Positions 13,432-24,580 of a stretch of DNA of 64,000 nt are shown here, piece by piece (the stretch's first letter is position 1; each line of letters begins with the position of its first letter). Both the position numbers and the translations under genes were made by a program. Under the pieces are notes generated by a model. That model saw only the letters and a list, made by a program, of their open reading frames with translations, was not told the origin of the DNA and did not search any database. The stretch comes from Membranipora membranacea (Eukaryota > Bryozoa > Gymnolaemata > Cheilostomatida > Membraniporidae). The DNA is taken from assembly GCA_914767715.1 (NCBI GenBank), contig OU612072.1:8058001-8122000 (forward strand), read 5' to 3'.

Positions 13432-14503
13432 TTAATGGAGACTCCACTTATTTGCACAGTTAAAGGCGGGACATGGACAAGGGGGCCACCGCCAGCAATA
13501 TTGAGTTATCTGTACTCTGTCGGAAAGCTGCCAAGCAATATAGATACCAAAACTAAATTGAAGTGGGTGAGCAATTTTATTGATTAAGTTTTCAGAAAGG
13601 GCTGTGTATATTATATTGGATATTGATGTCAAGATGATGAAGCAAAGTTTTTGCTTGAAATATTTATGATGAATCTAAAGTGAGTTTTATTTCACTTACA
13701 AAAACTTTATATCTTTGCAATTTGATGGATTTTAGTACTAGTACCAGTACCAGACTCCTGTTCTTGAGTTAAAGCGTAGTCATTGACTGAACTTCCAGGA
13801 GACCCCAGCCCAATATTGTCCTTGAGCAGACTATGAGACACCAGTGATATCCCTTTTACAAAGGGATAGGGACTTCAATTATACACCCAATGACACTTTA
13901 AAACAGTTCGTTTAGTTTGTGCTCCCATAATTGATGACAGTAACTGAAGTAGAAGAGTGTCAATGCAAGCCGATGGTTGTGTTCACAAACCTGTACACAT
14001 CGGTGGATACTTCTTACACGGCGTAGCGCTGGTCATGGTGGGAAGTATGAATAACACCCAAGAGATTCTGGAAATAAAGCACGACTTGCCTATAAAGAAA
14101 TTGTATGAGGATAAGTTAGTAAATAAGTGTAGGCAGAAAGAACGATCTCTCTCTCTCTCTAGAACTGGCCCCAAACACTATCTGAACACATGGGATTTTA
14201 TGGAGATAAGCGCAGGCTTTAACAGTTTTTTGTCAATGATCTTCTCACTGAATGTGATATTTGCACAGGCGAGGCTTCTATAAGGTGGTAGTGTATAATG
14301 GGAAGGTTATGATACGGCGGTCAGCGATGTACTTGCAAAATGTAATAGTATTGCATTTCAAGTAATCTCAAACAATCTTGCATGCCATTGCTCCTTAACC
14401 TTTTATCATTAGGATTACAAACGTTATTTTCACTTACCTCAGTTGATGGCATGCAATAAAATATCAGAGATACCAAGAAACAGAAAATAAGTGTATGTCT
14501 CAT
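13432..14503 (-). CDS. Small secreted Cys-rich protein, copy A (middle exon unresolved)
   Basis: The first exon, 14503 down to 14438, starts MRHTLIFCFLVSLIFY, a hydrophobic signal peptide. It ends in PSTE before GTAAGT, exactly as in the complete gene at 26203 (IPSTE). A last-exon candidate, 13527 down to 13432, begins after CAG and ends with a Cys-rich tail containing CPCPAFNC before TAA. Both ends are phase 0, like the introns of the complete copies. The middle exon is not certain. The best region is 14135-13985, where PCKKYPPMC gives two cysteines, but the frame does not join cleanly, so this copy could be damaged. A GTATAC box lies near 14593 and an AAATATATCCTT half-dyad near 14655. Function is unknown; secretion is inferred from the signal peptide. 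Confidence 0.45.
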
Positions 14504-15092
14504 ATTGAGGTGAGATACAGATATCTTAAAAGGCATTAACCTTACTGCAGCCAAACATGAAATGGAGTGATTGTAAGTCGTCGAGCCTGTATACCATTGT
14601 TACAGAAACTACATAGGTAAGATGATATCATCATCCTATTAACATAAGCTGAGGAAATATATCCTTACAGCAGTGTCAGGTAATACAGGTGGCACCATCC
14701 ACAACCTGTCGTCCTACTTAATTCTGTCTCATACTTAATCCTGTCAAACTAACACACAAGTAAGGACAAGTGCACTCCTCAGCAATCATATGATAGATAA
14801 TGACGCCAAGTTAAAATGGTGAGCAAATGTAGTTGAAGTTTGAGAATCATACTAACATGGAACGTGAATAGGCAACTACCAATGCGACAATTGAAAAATG
14901 AAACAGACGCATTAGCAACACATGACCGGCTAGTACGATACAAAGTAAATAACGCATATACATGCAATACCTGATCACCATTGCCTTCAAATTTTCTCAT
15001 TGACCCATCTTAAAAAGATACCAATTATTCTCTCAGTGTAAAGTTCTATGGATGAATTTCATGATCAATTGTTTACCTATCATCCTCATTAC

Positions 15093-15200
15093 CTACAGGT
15101 CCAATGTCTTGTGACAATGCAAGGATATCATAGCTGCATTCAAAGCATAGCTGTCGAGCCAATCGTTTGCATTCACTTTGGCTTATGAAAAAAGAAGCAG
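15093..15200 (-). CDS. Possible orphan middle exon of the secreted Cys-rich family, copy B
   Basis: An open 108-base interval runs from AAG at the acceptor to a GTAATG donor. It encodes ASFFISQSEC, then a segment with CFEC. The start resembles ALSFFYNGC in the complete copy at 26203, and the acceptor phase (one base in) matches copies F and H. No signal-peptide exon was found between here and copy C upstream, and no convincing last exon follows. It may be a stranded fragment of a duplicated gene or chance. Confidence 0.3.
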
Positions 15201-15384
15201 CTTGTTTTGAGGAGAAAAAAAAAGGCTGGATTATAGTCTGTTGTGTTGCTGTGCCATAGATTGGTATCAAACTATAATCCTATCATAAGTAAAGGTTGTT
15301 ATCACAGAAATTCTGCTCTGAAAATTTGCTTATGAAATACATAAGATTTCATGATGTGATTCAGCCAGAACACAAGGTATTTAA

Positions 15385-15386
<2 letters not shown>

Positions 15387-15434
<48 letters not shown>
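15387..15434. repeat. (GATT)n microsatellite
   Basis: About 12 uninterrupted copies of GATT, in intergenic sequence. A homopolymer of C lies further on at about 15650-15662. Confidence 0.95.
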
Positions 15435-16265
15435 GTATCGCATATCTTAAATAGTCACACGGAGTTATTTATTATTCTTGTGTCCTATCAAATGTTCCCT
15501 ATTCCTGCTACTTTCCAGGGTTGATCTCTTACAATCCAAGAAATATGAATACTCGAAATATTTAACTAGTTAAAATAAGTATTTATATATTTATGCTGAC
15601 AACGAACTCGATTTATTTGATCCATTCTGCTGCAAAATGAGTTGCAATACCCCCCCCCCCCCCTAACTAGACATGCTGCATATCAAAGCAACTCACAGCG
15701 CAGGCAAATGGTTTAAACTTAAACTAGAAATTTATGTACCAGTGGAAAACGTCATGATAGCACATACAATTCCACAATGTACATTTCAAGAGTGTCATGT
15801 GGTTATTCGCATAGAACCTTCATCGGTGTACTAGGCAACAATGATTATTTGGTTCTTTTGCAAGCCTTAAAAATTAAAATAAGTTTGCGTCAGGTTTCTC
15901 ATAAATTGATACATTGCAAATTTGAGTTCTCAATTTCAAGAGGTTATGAGCATAATGCCTCATCAAAACTAAATTACTGAATAGTGATATTACCAACTTT
16001 CGATAATTGCATATCAATGAAGCTCAGCAGGGAGATTATGTATCTTGATATCTACATGTGCTTGGGACTTGCATTACTTTTTTTACAACAATGGAACCAT
16101 GTTTTTGCTACTATCGTACTTGTATTCATAGGCTATTTTATAAAACATATTACTCTGGGTTATATGAATGAATGATAACTGTGTGGCATGATCATCAAGT
16201 TAAGTAGAAGTTGTTTATAAGAGGTGTCGAGAGTAGAAAGTAAACAGTGTATTATATTTTGCCGT

Positions 16266-17235
16266 TTAAAGTTTAGACTCGTCAATAAGAACAAAGTTGC
16301 AATTGAAGCAATAACAGAGCAGCGATCCATCATCAACCTAAAAATAGAATAATGACACAAGATCCTCATTCATAGTAGTTACATTCATCAAAACTTAAGT
16401 GACTGCACCATACTTGAGTGCGTAGAGGAATGGTAAAGCTTGTCATAGGTGTGGATGTATACTGGTAAAATGGATTACAGCAGAAGGAAATTCTTCCTTA
16501 AAAAACTTTGTTCCCCATGATTGCGATGCATGAAATATCTACTCATTTTGCATTCATGAAAAAGTAATCTTGAAAACCAACCATGTACAACAATGCTATG
16601 AGGCGGTGTAGCAGCATGAAAACCCTGGCTAACCCTCAACAAGCATGAAAAATGAATAAGGGCAGCCGCGCACTGACATAGATATATATATATATATATA
16701 TATAGTTTCATAACATACCTGGTGGTACCCTTCTGTACATTCTTGTGCAATTGTAAAACCTGGAAGAGGATCAGGAGCGACAGCGTGTAATCTATGATTA
16801 CACTCAGGGGATGTTGGACAATGTGGAAAAAGACTGATAAACGCCTGCAAATAATCATAGGTATCAGAAAGAGCAAAGAGTACATGATGGAATTATGGAA
16901 TCGCACCAAAGGATGTCATGGTACCTGAATATATTTTTATGAGCAAATTAAAGAAATCGTTTCTGAGAGGTTAGCTGTTGCTGTGATACTGGCATATGCA
17001 AGTGTGCCATAAGCATAAGCATGACAAAATAGCAGTATTATTAATTTGCAATCAATCCCCTCCATGAGAACAGCAAATCAAATATTCAATTCAGTACAAA
17101 AGCTGTTATGGCTGACACGGCAGACTTTCCTGCTGTTGTGATTGGATAAAAGTATTTCCTTATTGAACAAGATTTTAATCAATAACTTACCATAGTTGAT
17201 GGCACCAAGAAACAGAAGAAAATTGAAAATCTCAT
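16266..17235 (-). CDS. Small secreted Cys-rich protein, copy C (complete)
   Basis: Three exons on the minus strand, 17235-17191, 16844-16719 and 16337-16266, join in phase 0 with GT-AG borders to give 80 residues. Exon 1 encodes MRFSIFFCFLVPSTM, a short signal peptide. Exon 2 carries CPTSPEC (C-x5-C) and a third cysteine near its end. Exon 3 encodes LLCYCFNC (C-x-C-x2-C) and ends ESKL. The mature part has six cysteines, so three disulfides are likely. The family is not one I recognise; spacing is loosely like antistasin-type inhibitors but not enough to name it. Exon layout equals that of the gene at 26203. The upstream region 17331-17492 looks like its promoter. A TA microsatellite (16680-16704) lies in intron 2. 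Confidence 0.72.
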
Positions 17236-17330
17236 TTCGTGTTGTGAGAAAGATGTGTGATCTACGATCAATCTTGCTGCAGCTAAAAATTCAATTGGGA
17301 TGAGATGATAATGTTGGTGAGTCTTTATAC

Positions 17331-17495
17331 TCAATAACAAACCATGATGTGGAACACAGTCAATACTCAAGCCAAGTCGGAACTGTAGTATTCTCATTAG
17401 TATGCCTCCATTCATCACCTGGCAAGGACATGTATCCTTACTAGGTGAGTCAGAGTTTGGATGTATATGTTATAAGTAAGGATATATATCCTCAT
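17331..17495 (-). promoter_or_regulatory. Promoter module of copy C: TATA box and two palindromes
   Basis: On the minus strand GTATAAAGAC (17331-17340) lies about 95 bases before the ATG at 17235. Farther upstream are two palindromic sites about 40 bases apart: AAGGACATGTATCCTT (17424-17439) and AAGGATATATATCCT (17478-17492). Sequence around them is closely shared with 19331-19520 and recognisably with 23720-23930, which flank decayed copies. The dyads look like binding sites for a dimeric factor; the factor is unknown. Confidence 0.55.
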
Positions 17496-17789
17496 TCTGA
17501 TATATCAGTATTACAAATGTTTCCTGTTACAGTGTTGAGCCTGTCAATATCTAAACCAAGTGAATTATTGTAGAAAAATAACAAAAAACTGAAACAGACG
17601 ACAAAATGATTTTATCTTTTGCGAAAGTGTTCCACTCACAAGCTGTAACAATTTTCAGATGCGCGATGCTTCTGTTAGTTTGCTGGCTTGTACGAAGTTA
17701 TATTTCTTTTACTTCATTAGAGCAGTCGGCTTCAATAAACACATGGGGAGCGGTCACTGTTGACGATGGGTGTCAACCTGTTCAACATT

Positions 17790-17885
17790 TACCTAACAGG
17801 GGGGGGGGGGAGGGGAGCGGGCCGTCGGGGCTGCAGGGTTGGCTGGCGTAGGCTTTGTGGCGGGGGGGGGGGGGTGGGGTGGTGT
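17790..17885. repeat. G-rich low-complexity tract
   Basis: Runs of 10 and 13 G separated by AGGGGAGCGGGCC-like sequence, on the plus strand. Several runs of three or more G could form a G-quadruplex. The open frames through it are compositional. Confidence 0.8.
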
Positions 17886-18559
17886 GTAGGGGCATTTGGT
17901 AGATGGGGCTTCCGGGTCGGATCGGGATGGTCTCAGTTTGGTTTAATCGGGCGGTGGGCACTCTAGTCTTGACCTCGTCTAGACTATCAGACCACACTGC
18001 TGCATTTCCGATCATAATCCTAATTGATCATTTTACTAGACATTTTCAAGCAGAAACCTAATACAAAAAAAATCAATAATCTCCTGTAGCTTTCATATAA
18101 GAATACATAATTTAAAATTTTTTAGCGATTACCGTAGTATTCAACTTACTTATTGTTACAACATACCAACGCTTTCATTATGTACACAATTATGATTTGG
18201 ATGTCACCTGCAACACAGACCAGAATCAGACCCCATAAGGCACCTGGTTAAAAACGCGGCCAAAATAGCCAAATTGATCATCTTTGTAGCTTATCACAGA
18301 ATTCTTTTTCATATTTTTGTCTTTGCAGCCACTATTACACATGGCATATTGGTCGTACTGTTTTACAAGTAAAACATATCCAATATCACCAAGATGTATG
18401 TACATATATCCATCAGATTTTTTACCTCTCTCTATTTCAGTTTATGATTTAGCTAATTTGAGATATTGCAGATTTCTAGTAAACTTGATGAAAGTTTTTT
18501 CCGTGTCTTTTCTGACTTTAAGTGATAAGCAACTACAATCTATATGAACAAGGAACACC

Positions 18560-19072
18560 AGACACTTTGTCATTAAATTGAAAAGCTTGTAATTATAAAA
18601 ATGAAACGAATGTCAACTTGTAGCAAAGCAAACCCCAAGCAAAGGGTCAATAAGTTTCAATTGCGTTTAATTAAATACTTCTGAAACAGTGTGATATACT
18701 ATATGTATATATATACTTTAGGAAACGTGTTGTTTCCATTTACTCCCCTAAGAGCACAAGTTAAGCCTGATTCTCAATTGAAAGAGACCATCTCAAAAGT
18801 CTATGTTCCTCCAATCCCATCACTCTCAAGCTTTTGTGTTTCGAAATTGCATTACATTTCATTCTAGCAGTCTTGCAGCAGTTGATCAATGAAACCGCGA
18901 AATCATAAGGTTTGATCAAAATCTTAGTCCAATTATGTATAGCCAAAATCTATGCTCTATTTGATTTTTTAAGACATGACGTTACCACTTTTTTGCAAGA
19001 CTTTCAAATCTTTAGACTGTTGATATTTCTGTGATCAAAAAGTGTTCTGGCACTTGCTACCGGCTGTAAGAC
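18560..19072. other. Stretch without a recognised gene
   Basis: AT-rich sequence. 18790-18890 shares short words with 21170-21240 (for example attctagcagtcttgcag / actctagcagtcttgcag), so it may be the outer part of the same duplication that produced copies D and E. Nothing else is supported. Confidence 0.4.
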
Positions 19073-19330
19073 TTAAAATCTTACAATTTCGCTGAAATTA
19101 GAGACCCGGCTTATCATTATACTTAATGCTGGTATAGTCGAAGACTGAACTTTATCACTAGGCACTGATTGACTAGGAGTGGGACAGCTGCCTGGGACAA
19201 TGAAAAGAGAATATTTTGCAAATAAAGCAATTCTTGTATTAATCAGACATATTTTAAGTATAAAACCATGTTTATCATGCTTGTATGACAAGTGGATGGT
19301 ACAAGAAAAACATTCATTGGTGAGTTGGTG
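19073..19330 (-). pseudogene. Decayed secreted Cys-rich gene, copy D
   Basis: Downstream of an intact-looking promoter module (19331-19520), the minus strand shows ATG at about 19318 with the signal-exon remnant MNVFLVPST. This matches FLVPST in copy C but lacks most of the hydrophobic run and the splice donor. About 90 bases later, sequence like the middle exon survives (LFIVPGSCPTPSQSVPS), with the first cysteine kept and the second changed. It then runs to TAA with no donor. The same segment is duplicated at 21296-21650. I infer a broken family member, although a very short novel product cannot be excluded. Confidence 0.6.
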
Positions 19331-19520
19331 AGTCTTTATACCCATTAACAAACCATGGTGTGGAACCCAGTCAGTAATACAGCCAAGTCAGAACTGTAGT
19401 ATCCTCATTAGTATGCCTCTATTTATCACCTGGCAAGGATATATATCCTTACTAGGTGAGTCAGAGTTTGGATGTCTCCCTACTCTCCTTTATATAATAA
19501 GTAAGGATATATATCCTCAT
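19331..19520 (-). promoter_or_regulatory. Promoter module of decayed copy D
   Basis: GTATAAAGAC at 19331-19340 on the minus strand is preceded upstream by a perfect 16-base palindrome AAGGATATATATCCTT (19435-19450) and by AAGGATATATATCCT (19503-19517). Flanking sequence such as 'gtatcctcattagtatgcct' matches copy C's promoter closely. Conservation is higher here than in the coding remnant beneath it. Confidence 0.55.
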
Positions 19521-20277
19521 TGAGATATCAGTATTACAAACGTTTCCTGATACAGTGTTAGACTTGTCAAAGTTTAAACACAATTAATAATTATAAAAAA
19601 ATATTAAAAAAACTGAGACAAGGGACAAAAGGCTTTCATAGGGACAAGGGGAAATGACAAGCATGCTTACCCTCCCACAGATTTGCTCTTTTCCAAATTT
19701 TTATGCCAGGTGGATACTATTCCATAACGAATCAATCATTTCGTCTAAACAAGCGGCCAATTGGGCACTCATGGCTATCAAATTTCCAGGTGTGTGATGC
19801 TTTGGGTAGTTTGCCGCTCACACTATCACATGCAAAGACAATCATTTTCTATAGCCGTCACATAAGAAGACAGCATTGAGTGAGCGATTACTATCGTGAC
19901 TAACCTACTTGTTATTTCATCGGTTTCAGGTTGTCGTGTTTACCGGCATGGTGATGATCACCTGCAACTCAGACAAATATCAGACCCTGTAGAGCACCTG
20001 GGTATAGGCAGGCCAAGAACACTCCCACAGATACACGCACGATTCGAGCAATAATGAAACAAGCAGAGAACACAATTACTGCTGCGTCTCAGTCAACAAT
20101 AGATTATCTTTAGAGTGATAACTGTTGGTGTGAGGTGAGGGGGCTGTGACAAACGCCAGATTAAGATTGCATCTAAAATCCTGATCTTTACTGAGTTCAT
20201 TGCTAGCTGTTTGCCCTCCACTCCGGGTATATTACATTAAATTGCTGATTATTGATATATTCCCACCTTGGCATCTT
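19521..20277. other. Stretch without a recognised gene
   Basis: No supported gene. At about 20400-20450 on the minus strand an interval encoding KEDVWCVCVYYH resembles the last exon of the family (LEDG ... CPVCVRFH) and might be a remnant belonging to copy E, but this is weak. Confidence 0.3.
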
Positions 20278-20858
20278 TTAAGACTTGAGACATAGCCGTT
20301 GCTTGTGTGCCAAGAACTGTTTTGGTATGCTCATCTTTGTAAAATTGTACATCATATACAAGAAGTTTGTTTGGTGTGATTGAATCCTACTTATGCTTAT
20401 CCTATTATGATAGTAAACACAAACACACCAAACATCTTCTTTTACAGTGTTTGCAGGTTGGAATGAGCTTGTGACCCAAATAGCAATATTTTGGTTGAGA
20501 CGGTGCACAACTTTCTCATAGGTTAATGTGCTGGCACAAGAAGACAAATTTAATAGTAGTTTACTGATGAGAATGAGACTGTTACACAAGATAGCCTAAT
20601 TTATAAAATGTGTAGCTTATCAAAAAAATATTTCCAACTTTGGAGCCACATTTGCAGTTTGCACATCGGGCGAGGGGCGAAAGTCTGGGGGGCTCAGACT
20701 AAATTAGTTGTAGTAATTCTCAAATAAAAGAGGCCACTGACCCATCTTATTAAATACTTCTACTTCACTTTGATATGCATATTTATCATAATAATATTAT
20801 AAGACATAAAACCTGTAGATAACATACATCGTTTGTTTCCATGTACGACCCCAAGTAT

Positions 20859-21097
20859 GGTTGACCAAAACCGCCAATTTTTCCCACATAATATCCCCAG
20901 TGCCTAAAATTATGGCATTTCAAAAGAAAACCAGTATGAGTTGCAGCTACAGTGTAGGTTTTGGTCGACCAAAGCCACCACTAAAAAAGAAAACAAGTAT
21001 GATTTGCAACTACAGTGGCGGTTTTGGTCGACAAAAACGGCCATAATTACAGGCAGTGGGGATATTATGTGGGAAAAATTGGCAGTTTTGGTCAACC
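20859..21097. mobile_element. Foldback element with about 58-base arms and an internal duplication
   Basis: The left arm (20859-20916) and right arm (21040-21097) are inverted copies, sharing GGTTGACCAAAAC, CCAATTTTTCCCACATAATA and ATTATGGC. Between the arms a unit of about 62 bases is repeated twice, marked by GTATGA, TTGCA and GGTTTTGGTCGAC. No transposase is encoded, so it is a non-autonomous DNA transposon. Outer borders and target duplication were not resolved. Confidence 0.8.
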
Positions 21098-21295
21098 GTA
21101 CCCAAGAGCCCCCTAAGATTCCCAATTCAAAAGACAATTGCTACAGTCTCTCATCCTTTTGTTGTTCACCATTGCATTCAATTTCACTCTAGCAGTCTTG
21201 CAGCAGTTGTTCAATGATCTCCTTCTAAGATTCCTGGTCCAATGTTGACTGCAGAATCATAAAGATGTTAGTCCAATTGTAGGTATACTATTTAA

Positions 21296-21650
21296 TTTTG
21301 TGAGACATAACATTGCCACTTTCTTGCAAGACTCTCAAGAGACTTGTGAATATTTAGACTGCAGATATTTCTGTGGTACAGAAATGCACTAGCATCTGGT
21401 TCTGGCTGCAAGACTTCAAATCTTGCAATTTCGCCGCTGCAATAAGAGACCAGGCTTATCATTGTACTCAATGCTGGTATGGTCACTGGGTACTGATTGA
21501 CTAGGAGTGAGACAGCTGCCTGGGACAATGAAAAGAGAACTTTTTTGCAAAAGAAGTAATGCTGGTATTTATCAGATATTTCAAAGCATAAAACAATGTC
21601 ATCATGCATGTATGATAGGTGGATGGTATGAAAAAACATTCATCGTGAAT
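21296..21650 (-). pseudogene. Decayed secreted Cys-rich gene, copy E (duplicate of D)
   Basis: This region aligns with 19040-19330 along its whole length (for example 'gacagctgcctgggacaatg' in both). The signal-exon remnant starts MNVF at about 21640 but is frameshifted. The middle-exon remnant CLTPSQSVPS keeps the first cysteine. A long open frame in another phase is a by-product. The promoter module seen above copy D is absent here. Confidence 0.5.
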
Positions 21651-22251
21651 CTTCGAAGCTTTGGTCTTCCCAGATGTTCTCAGGTAGCAAGAAAAAATCT
21701 CTATGTTTATTCGTTATGATTATAATCGATTTGTGATCACGATTACGGAACTAGGCCTACTGACGTGATAATCCGGTATCTACAACCAACGCACTGGCAG
21801 ATTGTACTCTCATAATGGAACTGAAACAAAGAAAAATATACATTCTCCTTAACTTATCGTTACCTGCTACTAGACTCAAACAGTTGTATCATAGCTTAGA
21901 TAAGTCAGAAGAATAACTGGTGATATAGGGTTAGAAGCATACAGACAAAACATATCACAGGTGGAATAAATAAATAAATAAAAAAAAAAAATTCCTTTAT
22001 ATCTATATTAGATAATGTTGCTCACTGCTCAAACATGGAGTTTTCGTTCTTGATGTCATTTTGTATATAACCGTTTTTCTATTCATGGCATAACCATTCA
22101 GCCAACTGCTTGCCTATAGAGTCGCTTCTATTCTATGTGTATGCTGCCAGTGGCTCATTTGGAGGAACCAAAACAAAAGGGCACAAACTACTTCTTCATA
22201 AAAATACATGGTAGCACAGCAACTGAACAGGTCATTGTATAATATACATAC

Positions 22252-22385
22252 ATTGCGAAATATTTCTCTACACTCTAGAAGAGCGGACTCATATGGTGCT
22301 AGTAGTGGTTCAGTTGGAAATTCAGGGCACTCGGGAGATACCGGACACGGCTTATGATCCAACAGAACCAAATTCCTATGATAAG
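22252..22385 (-). CDS. Middle exon of the secreted Cys-rich family, copy F
   Basis: The interval runs from AAG at the acceptor to a GTATGT donor and is open for 44 codons. It encodes HKPCPVSPEC, a spacer of 18 residues, then LECREIFRN. CPVSPEC corresponds to CPTSPEC of copy C, and the third cysteine is placed similarly. It needs one base from the preceding exon. The expected signal exon upstream is found only as a damaged copy at 23600-23645, on the far side of a LINE fragment (22644-23312). A complete last exon is not evident. Copy F is therefore probably dead or depends on a different first exon. Confidence 0.5.
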
Positions 22386-22643
22386 CTTGCAAAGAGAAAC
22401 ACTTTTTTGGTGGCTTATCTACTAGCCCTGTGAAAATCAAAAAGAGTAAAGGTGATAAAATAAGCAAAGAGTATCACAAGGTTTGGCTACTAAAAGGAAC
22501 TGTTAAAAGATGGTGTCATGATGAAATTTCAAGTTTTGTCATCGATCCTATCAATCCAAGATATCTTTGGAGCATACTTTTCAGTTTCATTTTAGTACTG
22601 CAAGTTCAGCTGTGTTTTGTGGGCTGCATGTATGTAATTTGAC

Positions 22644-23312
22644 GTGAATGGTTTTCACCATTGTAAAAGAGTCTTTGGTGAGAAAATGGGACCAGCATTC
22701 ACATTTTCTCTCTCCATAAACAAAACTCTCTCCATAAACTTCACTTTGCAAAAAACACTCACCATTGACACCTATAACATCAATCACTCTGAAATACTCT
22801 ACACCCCAAATGTGTGGCTCCTTGGTGTGATATTTGATGAGCACCTGAAGTTTCACTCCCATGTAGACCATATCATTGACAAAACAAAACATTCTCTTCA
22901 TGGTCTTATAAAGCTAAGAAAAGCTGGTGTGAGATCTCATTCACTGATATTATTTTACGAAGCTAGAATTTTATCGGTTTTATCATATGCAGCCCCGTGC
23001 TGGTTTCCACACACCTCCCAAAATGATAAGGATAAATTGGAGAGATTTCAAAAGCTCTGCACCAGAATTATGATTCCATATGAGGAAGAGTATGAAGAGG
23101 GACTTTCTTTATTAAAGCTGGAAGAGCTAAAAATACATCTTGACATTCTTTGTTTTCGATATATTGCAAAGGTTAAAGAATATGAGAACCATCCATGCAA
23201 AACATTTTTGGAAGCCCGAAATCACCCTTCTATAAATAGAACAGCATTTATAGACAATGATATTTTTCATAAATACACCTGACTGCTTTGTTTTTATTTA
23301 TTTATTTATTTA
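22644..23312 (+). mobile_element. 3' fragment of a CR1/Jockey-type LINE
   Basis: A 212-codon frame (22644-23282) encodes the C-terminal part of a non-LTR reverse transcriptase. It contains LLGVIFDEHLKFHSHVDHI, the segment after the catalytic core where the RT reads 'LGV-D-L-F-HI'. It continues with RILSVLSYAAPCW and LERFQKLCTRIM, both typical of LINE ORF2 tails. It stops just before a (TTTA)n tail at 23290-23312. The catalytic YxDD box is missing, so the copy is 5'-truncated and cannot act on its own. It lies between the damaged signal exon and middle exon of copy F, which suggests it landed within that gene. Confidence 0.8.
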
Positions 23313-23599
23313 TGCATGGTCTTTATTTGTCATTGACTTTGATCGGCAATAATAAAGTATATATATATTTCTTTTCAGGTGTTGTAATGGGCTTCTTGTG
23401 ATTGACAGATCCGCTCAGACAAGACTATTGAAAGATTGTTGTATCATAACAGAAATAGCAGCATTGAAAAAATAAAGATATTTGTTTGATAATTTCAACA
23501 GCAATTTACACTTTGAGTGACTGTGTTGTGATGTCATCAGCATAATTTGTATTACAGGGGATTGCTCACAAATTTAAAATGAGTTGACAGATGCAAAAA

Positions 23600-23645
23600 T
23601 GATTCACAGACACTAAGAAACAGGAGATAAGCAGAGATCACATAT
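23600..23645 (-). pseudogene. Damaged signal-peptide exon of the secreted Cys-rich family
   Basis: On the minus strand, CTGTTTCTTAGTGTCTGTGA and flanking bases align with the signal exon of copy A. The second codon is TGA where copy A has AGA. The GAG-GTAAG donor is replaced by CTCATTTT. A TATAAAGG box (23721-23730) and an AAGGATGCATATCCTT dyad (23794-23809) lie upstream in the expected positions. Confidence 0.6.
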
Positions 23646-23719
23646 TGAATTGAGATACACAAATCTTTTGTAAACCTTTTGCATCAAAACAAAGTGATGG
23701 AATGGGACGGTAAGTTTGC

Positions 23720-23930
23720 GATCCTTTATACCATGACATAAAAAACAAACCATGACGAGCAGCCAAGTCGGAACCGCTATATCCTCATGAGACAAGGATG
23801 CATATCCTTACTAAATGAGGCATGGTTAGATTGTGTCTGGCTTGAGAGAATATATATCCTTTCTATGGGAGCCGAATTTATGGTGTTAACCTACTCTTGG
23901 ATATGTCATCAGAATGGATATATATCCTCA
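23720..23930 (-). promoter_or_regulatory. Promoter module of copy F remnant
   Basis: GGTATAAAGGAT on the minus strand (TATA near 23726), dyad AAGGATGCATATCCTT at 23794-23809, and further TATATATCC sites near 23850 and 23922. Words such as CCAAGTCGGAAC are shared with copy C's upstream region. The module is older or more diverged than the C/D pair. Confidence 0.45.
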
Positions 23931-24224
23931 TTTGGAGATTTTTCAGTATTTCAAGTTTTTCCTAAACCTGTCAGAGTCACATTTAGATGAACTTGTGGGA
24001 AGAAACTACTGGGAAAGTTTGAGAGACAAGACAGATTTATCAAGTTGAGTCAAGTCAAGCTGCAGCGAAAAGACAAGCTTGCTTACATTGCCACAGCTTT
24101 TGTTTTGCATCATTACATTAATACAATTTTTGTCCATTGAAAATCGGTTGAACGATCTAACCGACCTTGCTGATCTGGTCCTGCATTACCACAGATCTTG
24201 ATTTTCAAATATGCAGGACTTACG

Positions 24225-24580
24225 GTAGTTTCTGGCTAGTATGGAAATATGATTTAATTTTCATACCCAGTGTAGTATTGTAAACTTTCCCCCGCACGAA
24301 AACAACCCGGGGACACTTTACAATAGCGACAGGCCTATTGTAAACTGTCCCCCCCTATTGTAAACTGCCCCTCCCTAGTGTAAACTGTCCCCCATCCTAT
24401 TTTAAACTGTCCCCCCAATTGCTAACTGTCCTTTTCCAGGGCCCAGCTATATATAATCATTCTAAATGAGTCAGACCCTCTAACTGGAACATTCCATGAT
24501 GTTCTTGCTGCCACTATGATGGCCCAAGCTGTACCAGGGGAGGATGGTTGTAACATATTTCCATACTAGCCAGAAACTAC
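24225..24580. mobile_element. 356-base MITE with perfect 27-base terminal inverted repeats
   Basis: 24225-24251 and 24554-24580 are exact inverted copies over 27 bases, beginning GTAGTTTCTGGCTAGTATGG. The interior (about 24275-24440) is a diverged tandem array of TATTGTAAACTGTCCCCC-like units. There is no coding capacity. I could not find a clear target-site duplication, so the superfamily is open. Perfect arms suggest a fairly recent insertion. Confidence 0.85.

Noticed and set aside
13957-14283. 108-codon plus-strand frame
   Set aside because: It has no motif, includes a CT microsatellite, and lies opposite the copy A region.
16475-16909. 144-codon minus-strand open frame
   Set aside because: It overlaps exon 2 of copy C in another phase. 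The phase that joins the signal exon and last exon, and has the conserved cysteines, is preferred.
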